Assembly: GCA_937949945.1 (NCBI GenBank)
Contig: CALFEQ010000088.1
Location: 1 to 26,510 of the forward strand
From: an uncultured Myxococcales bacterium
GTDB lineage: Bacteria > Myxococcota_A > Polyangia > Polyangiales > Polyangiaceae
Direction: 5' to 3'
DNA length: 26,510 nucleotides
The notes under the pieces: model-generated
Database searches by the model: none
What the model saw: only the letters and a program-made list of their open reading frames with translations
What the model was told of the DNA's origin: nothing
Made by a program: the position numbers and the translations under genes
Shown here: piece by piece, positions 1 to 8,051 of the stretch
How positions within the stretch are numbered: position 1 is the first letter of the stretch
Layout of the letters: every line of letters starts with the position of its first letter

Positions 1-70
1 CGCCGTCGTTCGCGTCGGGGGCCTCGCCGTCGTTCGCGTCGGGGGCCTCGCCGTCTTTCGCGTCGTCGGC
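1..70. repeat. 24-bp in-frame tandem repeat
   Basis: Two exact copies of a 24-bp unit (1-24 and 25-48) are followed by a third, diverged copy from 49. They lie inside the lipoprotein reading frame and encode the Asp-rich octapeptide linker. The array may continue beyond base 1. Because the unit is a multiple of three, copy-number change would keep the frame. Confidence 0.85.
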
Positions 71-220
71 CGGAGACTGCCCACCGTCGACCGAAGGAAT
101 GGTGCCGCCGTCGAAGCCGAAGTCGGGCGGAGCGGCTTCGCTCCCGCAGGCGAAGAGGAGTGTCATCAGCGCGGCCAGCCCGAGCGCGGCGCGCGCCCTC
201 GACTCGTTGAGCCCGGACAT
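1..220 (-). CDS. Putative lipoprotein, N-terminal part (cut by window edge)
   Basis: Only the first 73 codons lie in the window; the gene continues leftward beyond base 1. The protein starts MSGLNESRARAALGL and has a hydrophobic core ending in LLFAC, a good signal peptidase II lipobox with C25 as lipid-bearing cysteine. After the cysteine comes a short Gly/Pro/Asp stretch and then an 8-residue repeat of the type DANDGEAP. Such acidic linkers tether a folded domain to the outer membrane in myxobacterial surface lipoproteins. The signal-peptide DNA is nearly the same as that of the 2224-4257 lipoprotein, and both align from the same start, which supports the ATG at 220. A GGGAG motif lies upstream of this ATG. 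The function is unknown because the body of the protein is missing. Confidence 0.8.
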   Translation of the reverse strand, partial: MSGLNESRARAALGLAALMTLLFACGSEAAPPDFGFDGGTIPSVDGGQSPADDAKDGEAPDANDGEAPDANDG

Positions 221-335
221 CGAGCTCTACTGGTCGCGTACTCTCCCGATCGAGTCGAGAGGCTGTCTGGTTCCTCATCGCCGCTGCGACGGCATGTCGA
301 TTGCGACTTGGTGGCTCCATCGAAGGAGAAGGACC

Positions 336-635
336 ATGAGCAATCAGGCGAACCGTGGCGAAGGCATCGCCGAGCAGATCGGCGGCAAGATCAAAGAGGG
401 CATCGGCAAGCTCACCGGCGACGAGCAGAAGGTGGCCGAGGGCGAGGCCAAGGAGGCTCACGGCGAGCAGAAGCAAGAGGAGGCCAAGAGCAGCGAGCGC
501 GCGCAGGGCAAGCTCGACGAGATCGCCGGCGCGGCGAAGAACCGAGTCGGGGCCATCATCGACGACGCGAAGATGCAGGCCGAGGGCAAAGCCCGCGAGA
601 TCGCAGGCGAGCAGCGCCAGAAGACCAACCAGTGA
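336..635 (+). CDS. CsbD-like small stress-response protein
   Basis: The product is a 99-residue, highly charged protein rich in Lys, Glu, Ala and Gln, with no signal peptide or membrane segment. The stretch around IGGKIKEGIGKLTGDEQK is typical of the CsbD family, small predicted helical proteins often induced by general stress. A second, weaker copy of the motif (GKLDEIAGAAKNRVG) follows, so the protein is longer than a single-unit CsbD of about 65 residues. The start at 336 is chosen over an upstream in-frame codon at 99 because AAGGAG lies 7 nt before it and the family motif begins right after it. The gene is divergent from the truncated lipoprotein. The molecular role of CsbD proteins is not established; the assignment rests on motif and composition. 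Confidence 0.85.
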   Translation: MSNQANRGEGIAEQIGGKIKEGIGKLTGDEQKVAEGEAKEAHGEQKQEEAKSSERAQGKLDEIAGAAKNRVGAIIDDAKMQAEGKAREIAGEQRQKTNQ

Positions 636-771
636 AAGGAAAGTGAGGTGAGGGCGGGTCGTCCCGTCCGCGATCCGTTGCCTGCCGCAGAGCGTCACGA
701 CCGCCCGAGGCCCCTCGGGGGCGGAGATGAGACTCGCTCGAGGACCTGCGGAGCGGCTAGGGAGGCCGCCC

Positions 772-1377
772 ATGAAGCTCGCCTCCGTCGCAAGCATCCT
801 CGGGCTCGCCCTCGCCGCGTGCTCCTCTTCGACCCCGGAGCCGGTCGTGGCCTCGTCCACGACGCTGACGTCCGCCGATGCGCGCGAGGCGCAGCCGAAG
901 GCGAAGACGGCGGCGGAGGACTGGGCCGAGAAGAAGGTCGCCGCGGAGCTCGCCAACGAGCCGATCGCGCCGTCGCGTGACGGGGCGGATCCGCTCGCGA
1001 TCGACAGCGAGCTCGAGGAGTCGTCGATCCCCCACATGGAGATCACGCCCGCGGGCCAGGTGCGAAAGAAGAGCCCGGGCGAGCTGAACCGGGCGATCGG
1101 CCTCGTGAAGTCGGCGAGCACGCTCGAGGGCGCGGTCAAGAAGCTGACGCAGCGGCTCGGCAAGCCGAGCTGGACCGAGGCGCCGAAGTCCTCGCCGAAC
1201 GCGAAGCGCCGCGTCTGGGTCGCTCCCGCCGGCAACCAGTGCCACCGCCTCGTCCTCGAGGCGGACGGTGCCGTTCAGGTCGAGACGGCGTCGAAGAGCG
1301 AGTGGCGCATGCTCACGGCCTCGGCGCGCCAGAACCCGTGCACGGGCGAGATCAAGCGCGGCATCTCGCACGACTGA
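772..1377 (+). CDS. Small lipoprotein of unknown function
   Basis: The product is 201 residues. It begins MKLASVASILGLALAAC, a clear type II signal peptide with lipobox LAAC (C17), so an envelope lipoprotein is expected. The mature part starts with a low-complexity Ser/Thr/Ala/Glu segment. A compact C-terminal half (about 95-201) contains a helix, GELNRAIGLVKSASTLEGAVKKL, broken here as GELNRAIGLV then KSASTLEGAVKKL, and a beta-rich end with two cysteines (in NQCHRLVL and NPCTGE) that could form a disulfide. I recognise no family. The start at 772 is preferred to 727 because GGAGG sits 6 nt upstream and the signal peptide begins there. It is followed by lipB after 42 nt, so co-transcription is possible. 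Confidence 0.8.
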   Translation: MKLASVASILGLALAACSSSTPEPVVASSTTLTSADAREAQPKAKTAAEDWAEKKVAAELANEPIAPSRDGADPLAIDSELEESSIPHMEITPAGQVRKKSPGELNRAIGLVKSASTLEGAVKKLTQRLGKPSWTEAPKSSPNAKRRVWVAPAGNQCHRLVLEADGAVQVETASKSEWRMLTASARQNPCTGEIKRGISHD

Positions 1378-1419
1378 TCGCTCGCGCGAGGCCGAAACGG
1401 GAGTAGGGTGGAGCGTCCC

Positions 1420-2196
1420 ATGAGGCGCTCCATCACGGCTTACTGGCTCGGCCGCATCGGCTACGGTCCTGCGCATCGCCTGCAGGAACAGCTCGTCGCG
1501 GCGCGCATCGCAGGCCGCATCGGCGACGTCTTGCTCCTGCTCGAGCACGACGCGGTCATCACGCTCGGGCGCAGCGCGAAGGCCGAGAACGTCATCGCCG
1601 GCGAGGACGAGCGTTCCGCGAAGGGCGTCGAGCTCGTCGAGACGGGCAGGGGCGGGGACGTCACGTTCCACGGCCCCGGACAGCTCGTCGCCTATCCGAT
1701 CGTCGATCTGAAGCCCGATCGGTGCGACGTGCGGAGGTACATCCGCGATCTGTCCGAGGTGATGATCCGTCTCGCCGCGGACAGCGGCATCGCGGCCGGC
1801 GTCGTGCCGGGCGACTCGAAGCTCGTCGGTGTGTGGGTCGACGAGGCGGCGCCGACGGAGTGGGACGAGGACCGCGCGCGCGATGCGGCCATCGGCGTCC
1901 CGAACGGCATGCGCCTCGCGAAGATCGGCGCGATCGGCGTGCGCCTCTCCCGCTGGGTGACGATGCACGGCTTCGCGTTCAACGTCACGACGGATCTTTC
2001 AGGCTTCCAGCTCATCGTCCCGTGCGGGATCCGCGAGCTCGACGTGACGTCGCTCGCGCGCCTCGGCGTCACGCCGCCCCCGCTCGAGGAGGTCGCGCGT
2101 GCGTCGACGAAGCACTTCGCGACCATCCTCGAGGCGGACGTCGTCATGGGCGATCCGCGCGAGCTCTCGGCCCTCGGCCTTCAGGCCTCTGCGTGA
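1420..2196 (+). CDS. lipB: Octanoyl-[acyl-carrier-protein]:protein N-octanoyltransferase LipB
   Basis: LipB moves the octanoyl group made on acyl carrier protein to the lipoyl domains of 2-oxoacid dehydrogenases and the glycine-cleavage H protein; LipA then inserts sulfur. The 258-residue protein has the family signature GRGGDVTFHGPGQLVAYP (about 77-93), the catalytic lysine region AKIGAIGVR (K168) and the catalytic cysteine in IVPCGI (C202). The THG-like MHGFAFNV segment also fits. A segment of about 20 residues between GVWV and AKIG, rich in Asp/Glu/Arg, is longer than in the E. coli enzyme. The ATG at 1420 is preferred to a GTG at 1408 because a GGTGGAG motif lies 6 nt upstream. No lipA is in the window. 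The enzyme is cytoplasmic and probably constitutive. Confidence 0.96.
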   Translation: MRRSITAYWLGRIGYGPAHRLQEQLVAARIAGRIGDVLLLLEHDAVITLGRSAKAENVIAGEDERSAKGVELVETGRGGDVTFHGPGQLVAYPIVDLKPDRCDVRRYIRDLSEVMIRLAADSGIAAGVVPGDSKLVGVWVDEAAPTEWDEDRARDAAIGVPNGMRLAKIGAIGVRLSRWVTMHGFAFNVTTDLSGFQLIVPCGIRELDVTSLARLGVTPPPLEEVARASTKHFATILEADVVMGDPRELSALGLQASA

Positions 2197-2203
2197 GAGG
2201 CCT
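2183..2203. terminator. Perfect 8-bp hairpin at the lipB stop codon
   Basis: AGGCCTCT and AGAGGCCT form a perfect 8-bp stem around a 5-nt loop, overlapping the lipB TGA. It lies between two convergent genes (lipB and the large lipoprotein) and so could stop transcription in both directions. No T-tract follows, so it is not a classical intrinsic terminator. Three GGCCTCG copies follow (to about 2220). Confidence 0.45.
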
Positions 2204-2223
2204 CGGGCCTCGGGCCTCGGGCA

Positions 2224-4257
2224 TCACTGACACATCGCGGCCCTGTAGCCCGTGTCGGCCACCCGCTGCGGGTTCGTGCCCTTGAGCGTTCCGTTGCGGT
2301 TGTTGCCCGAGGCATCGACGATGGTCGTCGTCGAGTCGGGCTCGTCCATGTGCCAGAGGAGGTAGGTGTTCGCGTCGCTCGTGAGCCGGCGCGGCGGCAC
2401 GAAGCTCGACGTGTATCGATTGCCGATCGAGATCCGAAGCTCGTCGACGATCCCGCTCACTCCGCGAGGGTCGAACTCGGGGCCTCCGACGAAGATCTTC
2501 GCGCCGGCGGAGCCCACCCCGGCGTCGTCCATCGAGTATTCCGTGATGAACTCGCCGTCCACGAAGACGCGATGGGTCACGGTCGTGCCATCGACCTCAC
2601 GGCAGGCGGCGAAGTGATGGAACGTACCGTCTGCGCAGTTCTCCTCTGCGATCACGCCCCAGCCATCGTACATGTCCGACTGCGACCAGAACTGCAGCAC
2701 GCCGTAGGCGTAGCAGCTGAAGCGGAACATCACGTCCTCGCTGCTCGACGCCGCGACCACCAGCTCCGAGTCCCCGTCGAGTCGTGCCCACAGCTCGACA
2801 CACATCGATCCTCGCAGAGCCTCCGTCGCCACGGGACCCTCGATGTACGAGGCTCCTCCCGCGTCCGCGTGCGTGAGCCTCACGGCGCGGCGGAGCTCGC
2901 ACGACTCGCAGCCGTCACACTTCGCGGCGTTGCCGTCGTCGCATTGCTCGTGTGGCTCGACGACGCCGTCACCGCACTTGCTCACGTTGATGAGGGTGAT
3001 GTCCGGCGGATCCATGCCGTCGTACTTCGCGTCGGCGCTCGTCGCGGGGCCGATCACGAGGGAGTACTGGACGTCGGGATCGATGACGCCGTCGTCCTTG
3101 CCCGTGACGGTGACGGTCTTGGGCGTGCTCCAGTCGTCCGGCGTGAACGTGATCGAGCTCGTGCTGACCGACGCCTCCGCAGGGTTCGAAATCGAGAGCG
3201 GGAAGGTGACGTCGGCGGTCGGCCGCGTCGCGAGGCGGAACGAGAGCGAGACCGAGTCACCGTTCTCGCTCGTGCGAGCGCTCGGCGTCGGCCCGGTCGT
3301 CTCGAACCCGGCCTCGTCGTCGTCCACGTTGACGAACGTGAGGTCGTCCGGCTTCACCCCGGCGTAGCGAAGATCGTCGGACTCCGCCGGGGCGAAGACG
3401 ATGGCATAGGTCTGATCGTCGTCGTCCACGTCGTCGTCCTGTCCGGTCACGGTCACCGTCTTCTCGACGTTCCAGTCGGCCGCGTCGAAGGTGAGGGACG
3501 TGACCGATGGAGTTCCCTCGGACGGAACGCTCGACGAGATTCCGATCGTGACGGGCGCCGTCGGCTCGGCCGTCAGGCGCACGGTGAAGGTCGCGGTGCC
3601 GCCGGCTTCGGTCGTCTGGTTGCTCGGACCGGGCGTGACGAGGATCTTCGTGCCGTCGACGTCGAGGTTCCTCATGGGCACGCTCGGCACGGTGAGCCCT
3701 GCGTACGCGGGATCGTCGCTCGTGACGGGTCCGAGCTCGATCTCGTAGTCCTGGTCGCCGTCCACGACGCCGTCGGGCTGGCCGGTGACGGTGACGGTCT
3801 GCGGGACGTCGTAGTCGTCCGGCGTGAAGGTCAGAGACGTGACGGACGTCGTGCCTTCGGTCGGTCGCGTCGACGCGAGCGGGATGACGACGTTGCTCGT
3901 CGGCCGAGCGCGCAGCGCGACGGTGAAGGTCGCGGTGCCGCCGTACTCGGTCGTCGTGAGCGGCGGCGGGGACGCGGTCGTGATCGTGACGAGAGGCCCA
4001 GGATCGGACGCATCGCCGTCGGACGCATCGTCGTCGGCGGCAGCGTCGGACGCATCGGCTTCGGACGCGTCGTCCGTCCCGCCGGCGTCGGACGCGTCGT
4101 TGGTCGTTGCATCGAGGCGCCCCGCATCGAGCTTGGGAGTCTCGAGCGGGCCGGGGGGGACGACGGGTTCCGGCTCTTCCGCACAAGCGAAGAGAAGTGT
4201 CAGTAGCGCGGCCAGTCCGAGCGCGCCGCGCGCCATCGACGTCTGGTACCGGAGCAT
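2224..4257 (-). CDS. Surface lipoprotein with three Calx-beta-like repeats, Cys-rich motif and LamG-like domain
   Basis: The product is 677 residues from the ATG at 4257. Its signal peptide ends in LLFAC (C25), followed by a long Asp/Ala/Ser linker (about 45-86). Three homologous modules follow at roughly 88-203, 206-314 and 318-426. Each has GGTATFTV or a variant, then LTFTPDDW or LTFDAADW, then KTVTVTGQDDG, the pattern of Calx-beta-like beta-sandwich repeats with acidic Ca-binding-like loops. Next comes a myxobacterial cysteine-rich motif, CGDGVVEPHEQCDDGN (428-443) with more CxxC pairs, and a C-terminal concanavalin/LamG-like domain (about 465-677) with VELWARLDG and VDELRIS motifs. This suggests a cell-surface adhesion or carbohydrate-binding protein. 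The start is chosen because it aligns residue for residue with the paralogue at 220; in-frame ATGs exist at 4302, 4278 and 4236, and none has a strong Shine-Dalgarno. Confidence 0.88.
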   Translation of the reverse strand: MLRYQTSMARGALGLAALLTLLFACAEEPEPVVPPGPLETPKLDAGRLDATTNDASDAGGTDDASEADASDAAADDDASDGDASDPGPLVTITTASPPPLTTTEYGGTATFTVALRARPTSNVVIPLASTRPTEGTTSVTSLTFTPDDYDVPQTVTVTGQPDGVVDGDQDYEIELGPVTSDDPAYAGLTVPSVPMRNLDVDGTKILVTPGPSNQTTEAGGTATFTVRLTAEPTAPVTIGISSSVPSEGTPSVTSLTFDAADWNVEKTVTVTGQDDDVDDDDQTYAIVFAPAESDDLRYAGVKPDDLTFVNVDDDEAGFETTGPTPSARTSENGDSVSLSFRLATRPTADVTFPLSISNPAEASVSTSSITFTPDDWSTPKTVTVTGKDDGVIDPDVQYSLVIGPATSADAKYDGMDPPDITLINVSKCGDGVVEPHEQCDDGNAAKCDGCESCELRRAVRLTHADAGGASYIEGPVATEALRGSMCVELWARLDGDSELVVAASSSEDVMFRFSCYAYGVLQFWSQSDMYDGWGVIAEENCADGTFHHFAACREVDGTTVTHRVFVDGEFITEYSMDDAGVGSAGAKIFVGGPEFDPRGVSGIVDELRISIGNRYTSSFVPPRRLTSDANTYLLWHMDEPDSTTTIVDASGNNRNGTLKGTNPQRVADTGYRAAMCQ

Positions 4258-4356
4258 GCGGCGCTTGTCGCGCGACATCCCGACTGTGTCAAGACGCCGC
4301 ATTGCGTACGACGAGCCGGTCGCGCCCGAGCCAGCGCTCGAGGCCCGAGGCCTCGC

Positions 4357-5208
4357 TCAGAGAGGAATCACCGCCGCCACCGGCCGATGGTCGGAGGCCG
4401 TCGTCTTCGGCACCCACGCGTGCGCGGTCTTGCCGAACGCCTTGCCGCGGAAGATGAAGTCGATGCGCTTCGTGGGGAGCTTCGCCGGCGCGGTGAAGCC
4501 GAAGAAGCGGTGCTTCTCCTTGTACGCGTCGACCATGCCGGCGCCGGTGAGCGCGTCGCCGATCGTCTTGCCGGGCGTCTCGTTGAAGTCGCCGGCGACG
4601 ATCGCGCGCGACACCCCCGGCCCGAGCGCCGCGAGGAGCGCGCGCGCGTTGTCGTCGCGCTCCGACTCGTGGAGGCTCGCGTGGACGCTGACGAAGGTGA
4701 GGCGCTTGCCCTTCGCCGCGACGTCGGCGGCGACGGCGATGCGCGGCTCGTAGCCGTTCGCGCGCTTCGTGTGACTGTCGAGGCGGATGACGCGCGTGTT
4801 CGACAGCGGGTACTTCGAGAGGATCGCCTGGCCGTACTGGCCGCCGTCGAAGTCGAAGCTCGCGCCGAAGAAGTAGTGGCGCATCCCCGTGAGGGCGGCG
4901 AGCTCGGACGTCTCCTTCTTGCCTCCGCTCCGCCGCGTGCCCTCGTCGACCTCTTGGAGCGCGAGGACGTCGGGGTTCGACTCCTTGATCACCGCGGCGA
5001 TCTTCGAGAGGTCGAGCCCGGACTCGGCGCCGTACTTGATGTTGTACGTCATGACGCGCAGGCTCGACGCGCTCACCGCGGACGCGTCGCTCGCGACGAC
5101 CTCCTCGGGATCCTCCTCGTCGTCGACGTCGGCGGCGATGTCCGCAGCGCATCCCGCCGCGAACAGGGCGAGCAGCGAGCCGAGGAGGAGGCGACCCAAC
5201 GAGCGCAT
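4357..5208 (-). CDS. Endonuclease/exonuclease/phosphatase-fold lipoprotein
   Basis: The product is 283 residues. It begins MRSLGRLLLGSLLALFAAGC, a lipoprotein signal peptide with AAGC (C20), then an acidic linker. Residues 50-283 carry the DNase I-like/EEP fold: MTYNIKYG (N56), LQEVDEG (E86), GQAILSKYP, EPR (E154), VSVHASLH (H176), GDFNETP (D207, N209), RIDFIF (D250) and SDHRPV (D273, H274). All catalytic and metal-binding positions seem present, so it should be an active Mg-dependent phosphoesterase. Extracytoplasmic members can be nucleases, sphingomyelinase-like or inositol-phosphate phosphatases; the substrate cannot be read from the sequence. The start at 5208 is chosen from the signal peptide; the frame is open further upstream but that region is not signal-like. 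Confidence 0.92.
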   Translation of the reverse strand: MRSLGRLLLGSLLALFAAGCAADIAADVDDEEDPEEVVASDASAVSASSLRVMTYNIKYGAESGLDLSKIAAVIKESNPDVLALQEVDEGTRRSGGKKETSELAALTGMRHYFFGASFDFDGGQYGQAILSKYPLSNTRVIRLDSHTKRANGYEPRIAVAADVAAKGKRLTFVSVHASLHESERDDNARALLAALGPGVSRAIVAGDFNETPGKTIGDALTGAGMVDAYKEKHRFFGFTAPAKLPTKRIDFIFRGKAFGKTAHAWVPKTTASDHRPVAAVIPL

Positions 5209-5382
5209 GCCCGCCGAGGAGCAACTGTCGGACCAGGTAGGATACGGGTCGAGCCCCCGTGGTTTCGAGGGGTTGGACGGCCCGCGCCTGGATCGGTGGT
5301 CGTGCACCCGCGGTCCGCGACGTCCAAGCGACGCGCGCACGGATGCGCACGACCCTGCGCAATGTCTCCCCGCCCTCGCGGG

Positions 5383-6120
5383 CTACGAGCCGGTCGGCGC
5401 CGGAGGCATCTTCGACTGGCGCGTGCGCTCGAGCATGCGGAGGTACATCTTCGCCTGCGAGTTCTCGGGCTCGATCGAGGTGACCTGCTTCCACTGCTCC
5501 TCGGCGCCTGCGGGATCGCCGAGGGCGAGCAGGACGACGCCGAGCTGGAGGCGCGCGGGCACGTAGTTCGGCTTCGCCTGGAGCGCGGCCTCGTAGCGCG
5601 CGCGTGCGCCCGCCAGATCGTTGATCTCGCGGAGGAGAGAGCCGAGCTTCGTCTGCAGATCGGCGAAGTGGGGGCAGAGCGCCGTCGCCTTCTCGTACTC
5701 GGCGATCGCCTCCCGGATGAGGCCGGCGTCGTGATACGCCTGCCCGACGTCGGCGTGCATGTTCGCGATCTTGCCGCGCGCGAACGGATCGAGGCCTTGC
5801 GACGAGCCGTAGGGACCGACCTTGATGCGGCTGTATACCTCACGCGCCTTCTCGTACTTGCCCCGGTCGTTGTACGTGACGGCCAGGTTCAGCGCCGCTT
5901 CGGTGTATGCCGGGTTGATCTCGAGGGCGCGCTCGAAGTGGCGCTCGGCGACGAGGAAGTTGCCGCGCGAGTGGGCGATGACGCCGAGCATGTCGTGGAC
6001 GTCGGCGTACCGGTCCTCTTCCTCGAGGACCATGCGAAGCATCTGCTCGGCCTTCTCGAACTCGCGCTTGGCATAGTGCTCGCGGCCGAGGACGAGGAGC
6101 TGCTTCACACGCTCGTTCAA
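5383..6120 (-). CDS. Tetratricopeptide (TPR) repeat protein
   Basis: The product is 245 residues without a signal peptide, made almost entirely of helix-turn-helix TPR units. Clear repeats include AEQMLRMVLEEEDRYADVHD, the unit ending ALEINPAYTEAALNLA, DAGLIREAIAEYEKATALCP, and the unit ending ALQAKPNYVPARLQLG. About six units span residues 5-235, and a short Pro-rich tail follows. Such proteins are cytoplasmic or inner-membrane-associated scaffolds. The start is well supported by GAAGGAG 7-8 nt upstream of the ATG at 6120. The gene is divergent from the M23 peptidase gene, and 174 nt separate it from the downstream phosphoesterase gene, so an operon is possible but not tight. The partner is unknown. 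Confidence 0.9.
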   Translation of the reverse strand: MNERVKQLLVLGREHYAKREFEKAEQMLRMVLEEEDRYADVHDMLGVIAHSRGNFLVAERHFERALEINPAYTEAALNLAVTYNDRGKYEKAREVYSRIKVGPYGSSQGLDPFARGKIANMHADVGQAYHDAGLIREAIAEYEKATALCPHFADLQTKLGSLLREINDLAGARARYEAALQAKPNYVPARLQLGVVLLALGDPAGAEEQWKQVTSIEPENSQAKMYLRMLERTRQSKMPPAPTGS

Positions 6121-6410
6121 TGCTCTTCTCCTTCAGCAAGGCCTGGAGGAGGCCACGATTGCAAGTACGGCGCACGGGCTCCACCCCCGCGCAAGAATGA
6201 ACATTACTAGCCTTTTTGTCGTACGGAAAACATGTTGTTCCCACCCACGCCCGTTCGCTCCGTCGACGAGGCGCACGCTTCGGTGCCGAAAAAGTCCCGT
6301 CAGGTTGCATCGACCCGCTTTGGGGGCTATGGACCGCGCGCTTCCTTCCCCGAGACTTGGAGCTCCAACCAACGGCCGGCGCGGGCATCGATCCAAACCG
6401 AGACGTCACG
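6121..6410. other. Divergent intergenic region with an AT-rich island
   Basis: This 290-bp gap separates the divergent TPR and M23 peptidase genes and must hold both promoters. Bases 6195-6245 are clearly AT-richer than the surroundings. A weak promoter-like pair for the rightward gene is TTGCAT (6305-6310) and TATGGA (6328-6333) with a 17-bp spacer. No credible ORF or RNA gene was seen in it. Confidence 0.4.
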
Positions 6411-8003
6411 ATGGAAGAGACCTCTTCATCCAAGCCTCTCGAGGAGGCGCCCGACCTCGAGGCCGTGACCGGGGCGATGCTCGGCGCGGAGCGGGCCTCT
6501 GGGGAGGTCGACGACGCGGACGAGCCGGAGGCGCTCGTCGAGGAAGCATCGAGCCAGCCGGAGGTCACGGCGGCGAGCCGCCCCGAGCGTGATCGGAGCC
6601 GGGTCGTCGTCCTCGGCGCGATGGGCGCCCTCGTCGCGCTCGGCATCGGGCTCATGATCGCGTCGCCGCGCAAGGACACGTCGTTGCCGGCGCTCGCGCT
6701 GACGAGCGCCGAGCTCGCGACGAAGGGCGACGAGTCGGCGAAGGACGAGTCCTCCGCGAGCGTGCCGATCGTGAAGGCCGCGGCACGGCCGGCGCCGGCG
6801 TGGCGCGTCGCCAGCTTGAAGTCGGACCCGAACCTCGAGGTCACGGAAGGCACCTTCGCGAAGGGCGGCCTCGTCCAGACGCTCACGCGCGCGAACGTCC
6901 CGCGCTCCGAGATCCGGCGCATCGTGCAGGCGTTCGAGGGCGTGCACCGGATCAATCGTCCGTCGGCGAACGACGCGTTCGTCGTCGCCAAGGACAAGAC
7001 CAACGGCGCGGTCGTCGCGTTCGAGTACGTGGAGAGCCCGCTCGACGTCTGGCAGGCGCGCGCCGAAGGCCCCGACGGCGCGTTGGTCGCCAAGAAGCTC
7101 GATCTCTGGGTCGAGCACAAGCGCGTGGCCTCGAGCGTCGTCGTGACCGACGATCTCGCGAAGTCGATTCGCGCGGCGGGGCTCCGGCCCGAGATCGTCG
7201 AGCCCGTGGGCGAGGCGCTCGAGGTCCACGTCGAGCCCGGCAGCATCCGGTCGGGTGCGCGCATGCGCATCGTCACGACGGAGGACTGGGTCGAGGGCAC
7301 GTTCGCGCGCGTGAAGGTCGAGGCGATCGAGTTCATCCCGAAGAACGGGTCGCCGCTGCGCGTCTACCACTACCAGCGAGGCCCCGAGGTCGACGCGTCT
7401 CCGCGCACCGCGCCTGCGCCCGGCTTCTACGACGCGAAGGGGAGGCAGCCGTTCCGGGGCGCGTTCCGTCCGCCGCTGGCGTTCCCGCGCGTGACGTCGC
7501 GCTTCAACCCGAAACGCATGCACCCGGTGCTCAAGGTCGTGAAGCCCCACCGGGGCGTCGACTACGGCGCCGCGACGGGCACGCCCGTCTACGCGTCGGC
7601 GGAAGGACGCGTGGTCCAGGCCGGCAACGGCGGCGCGTGCGGGAACATGGTGGAGATCGCGCACGCCGGCGGCATCAACACCATCTACTGCCACCTCAAA
7701 GGCTTCGCGCAGGGGCTCCACGCCGGGCAGAAGGTCGAGGCGAGGCAGCTCATCGGCTACGTCGGGCAGACCGGCCGCGTGACGGGCCCGCACCTGCACT
7801 TCGGCGTGAAGAAGAACGGTGTCTTCATCGACCCGCTCTCGCTGAAGATGGACGGCGTGCGCGTCCTGCCGCCGGCCGACCGCGAGGTGTTCGCGCGCAA
7901 GCGCGCCGATCTCGACGCCGTGCTCGACGGTGTCGCCATCCCGTCCGCGGCGAACGTCCCGGAAGAGAGCGAGGACAAGGACCTCGATCTCCACGAGGAG
8001 TGA
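6411..8003 (+). CDS. Membrane-anchored M23 (LytM-type) murein endopeptidase
   Basis: The product is 530 residues. An acidic cytoplasmic N-terminus (1-64) is followed by one transmembrane segment (about 65-84, VVVLGAMGALVALGIGLMIA), a Lys/Glu/Ala linker, and a middle region (about 140-330) resembling the Csd3/MepM-type domain before the catalytic part. The peptidase domain (about 355-480) has all zinc and catalytic residues: HRGVDYG (H380, D384) and GPHLHFG (H461, H463). It should therefore be an active enzyme cutting peptidoglycan cross-links in the periplasm, not a degenerate LytM regulator. The C-terminus is acidic (ESEDKDLDLHEE). The ATG at 6411 is chosen because upstream codons (to 6216) give no signal or conserved sequence; the Shine-Dalgarno is weak. 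Confidence 0.93.
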   Translation: MEETSSSKPLEEAPDLEAVTGAMLGAERASGEVDDADEPEALVEEASSQPEVTAASRPERDRSRVVVLGAMGALVALGIGLMIASPRKDTSLPALALTSAELATKGDESAKDESSASVPIVKAAARPAPAWRVASLKSDPNLEVTEGTFAKGGLVQTLTRANVPRSEIRRIVQAFEGVHRINRPSANDAFVVAKDKTNGAVVAFEYVESPLDVWQARAEGPDGALVAKKLDLWVEHKRVASSVVVTDDLAKSIRAAGLRPEIVEPVGEALEVHVEPGSIRSGARMRIVTTEDWVEGTFARVKVEAIEFIPKNGSPLRVYHYQRGPEVDASPRTAPAPGFYDAKGRQPFRGAFRPPLAFPRVTSRFNPKRMHPVLKVVKPHRGVDYGAATGTPVYASAEGRVVQAGNGGACGNMVEIAHAGGINTIYCHLKGFAQGLHAGQKVEARQLIGYVGQTGRVTGPHLHFGVKKNGVFIDPLSLKMDGVRVLPPADREVFARKRADLDAVLDGVAIPSAANVPEESEDKDLDLHEE

Positions 8004-8012
8004 GCGAAGAGC

Positions 8013-8044
8013 GCGCCGGGCGTGCCGAGCGGCGCGCCCGGCGC
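8013..8044. terminator. GC-rich 10-bp inverted repeat between convergent genes
   Basis: GCGCCGGGCG (8013-8022) and CGCCCGGCGC (8035-8044) form a perfect 10-bp stem with a 12-nt loop, in the 48-bp gap between the convergent peptidase and cytochrome genes. A competing stem uses GCCGAGC (8024-8030) and GCTCGGC (8043-8049). No T-tract follows on either strand. A bidirectional terminator is the likely role, by position. Confidence 0.5.
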
Positions 8045-8051
8045 TCGGCCG

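Noticed and set aside
1..70. Short tandem repeats at the left edge as a possible CRISPR array
   Set aside because: The repeats are directly adjacent without spacers, in frame, and encode an Asp-rich linker in a lipoprotein.
2350..4206. 618-codon plus-strand ORF across the large lipoprotein gene
   Set aside because: Shadow ORF with Arg/Val/Asp bias; the minus strand has a signal peptide and three homologous repeats.
4264..4292. Promoter before the large lipoprotein based on a perfect TTGACA at 4292-4287 (minus strand)
   Set aside because: The hexamer at standard spacing (GACAAG) is a poor -10 match, so I did not list it as a feature.
4387..6210. 607-codon plus-strand ORF opposite the phosphoesterase and TPR genes
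   Set aside because: It spans two real minus-strand genes and their intergenic gap, and shows no domain motif.
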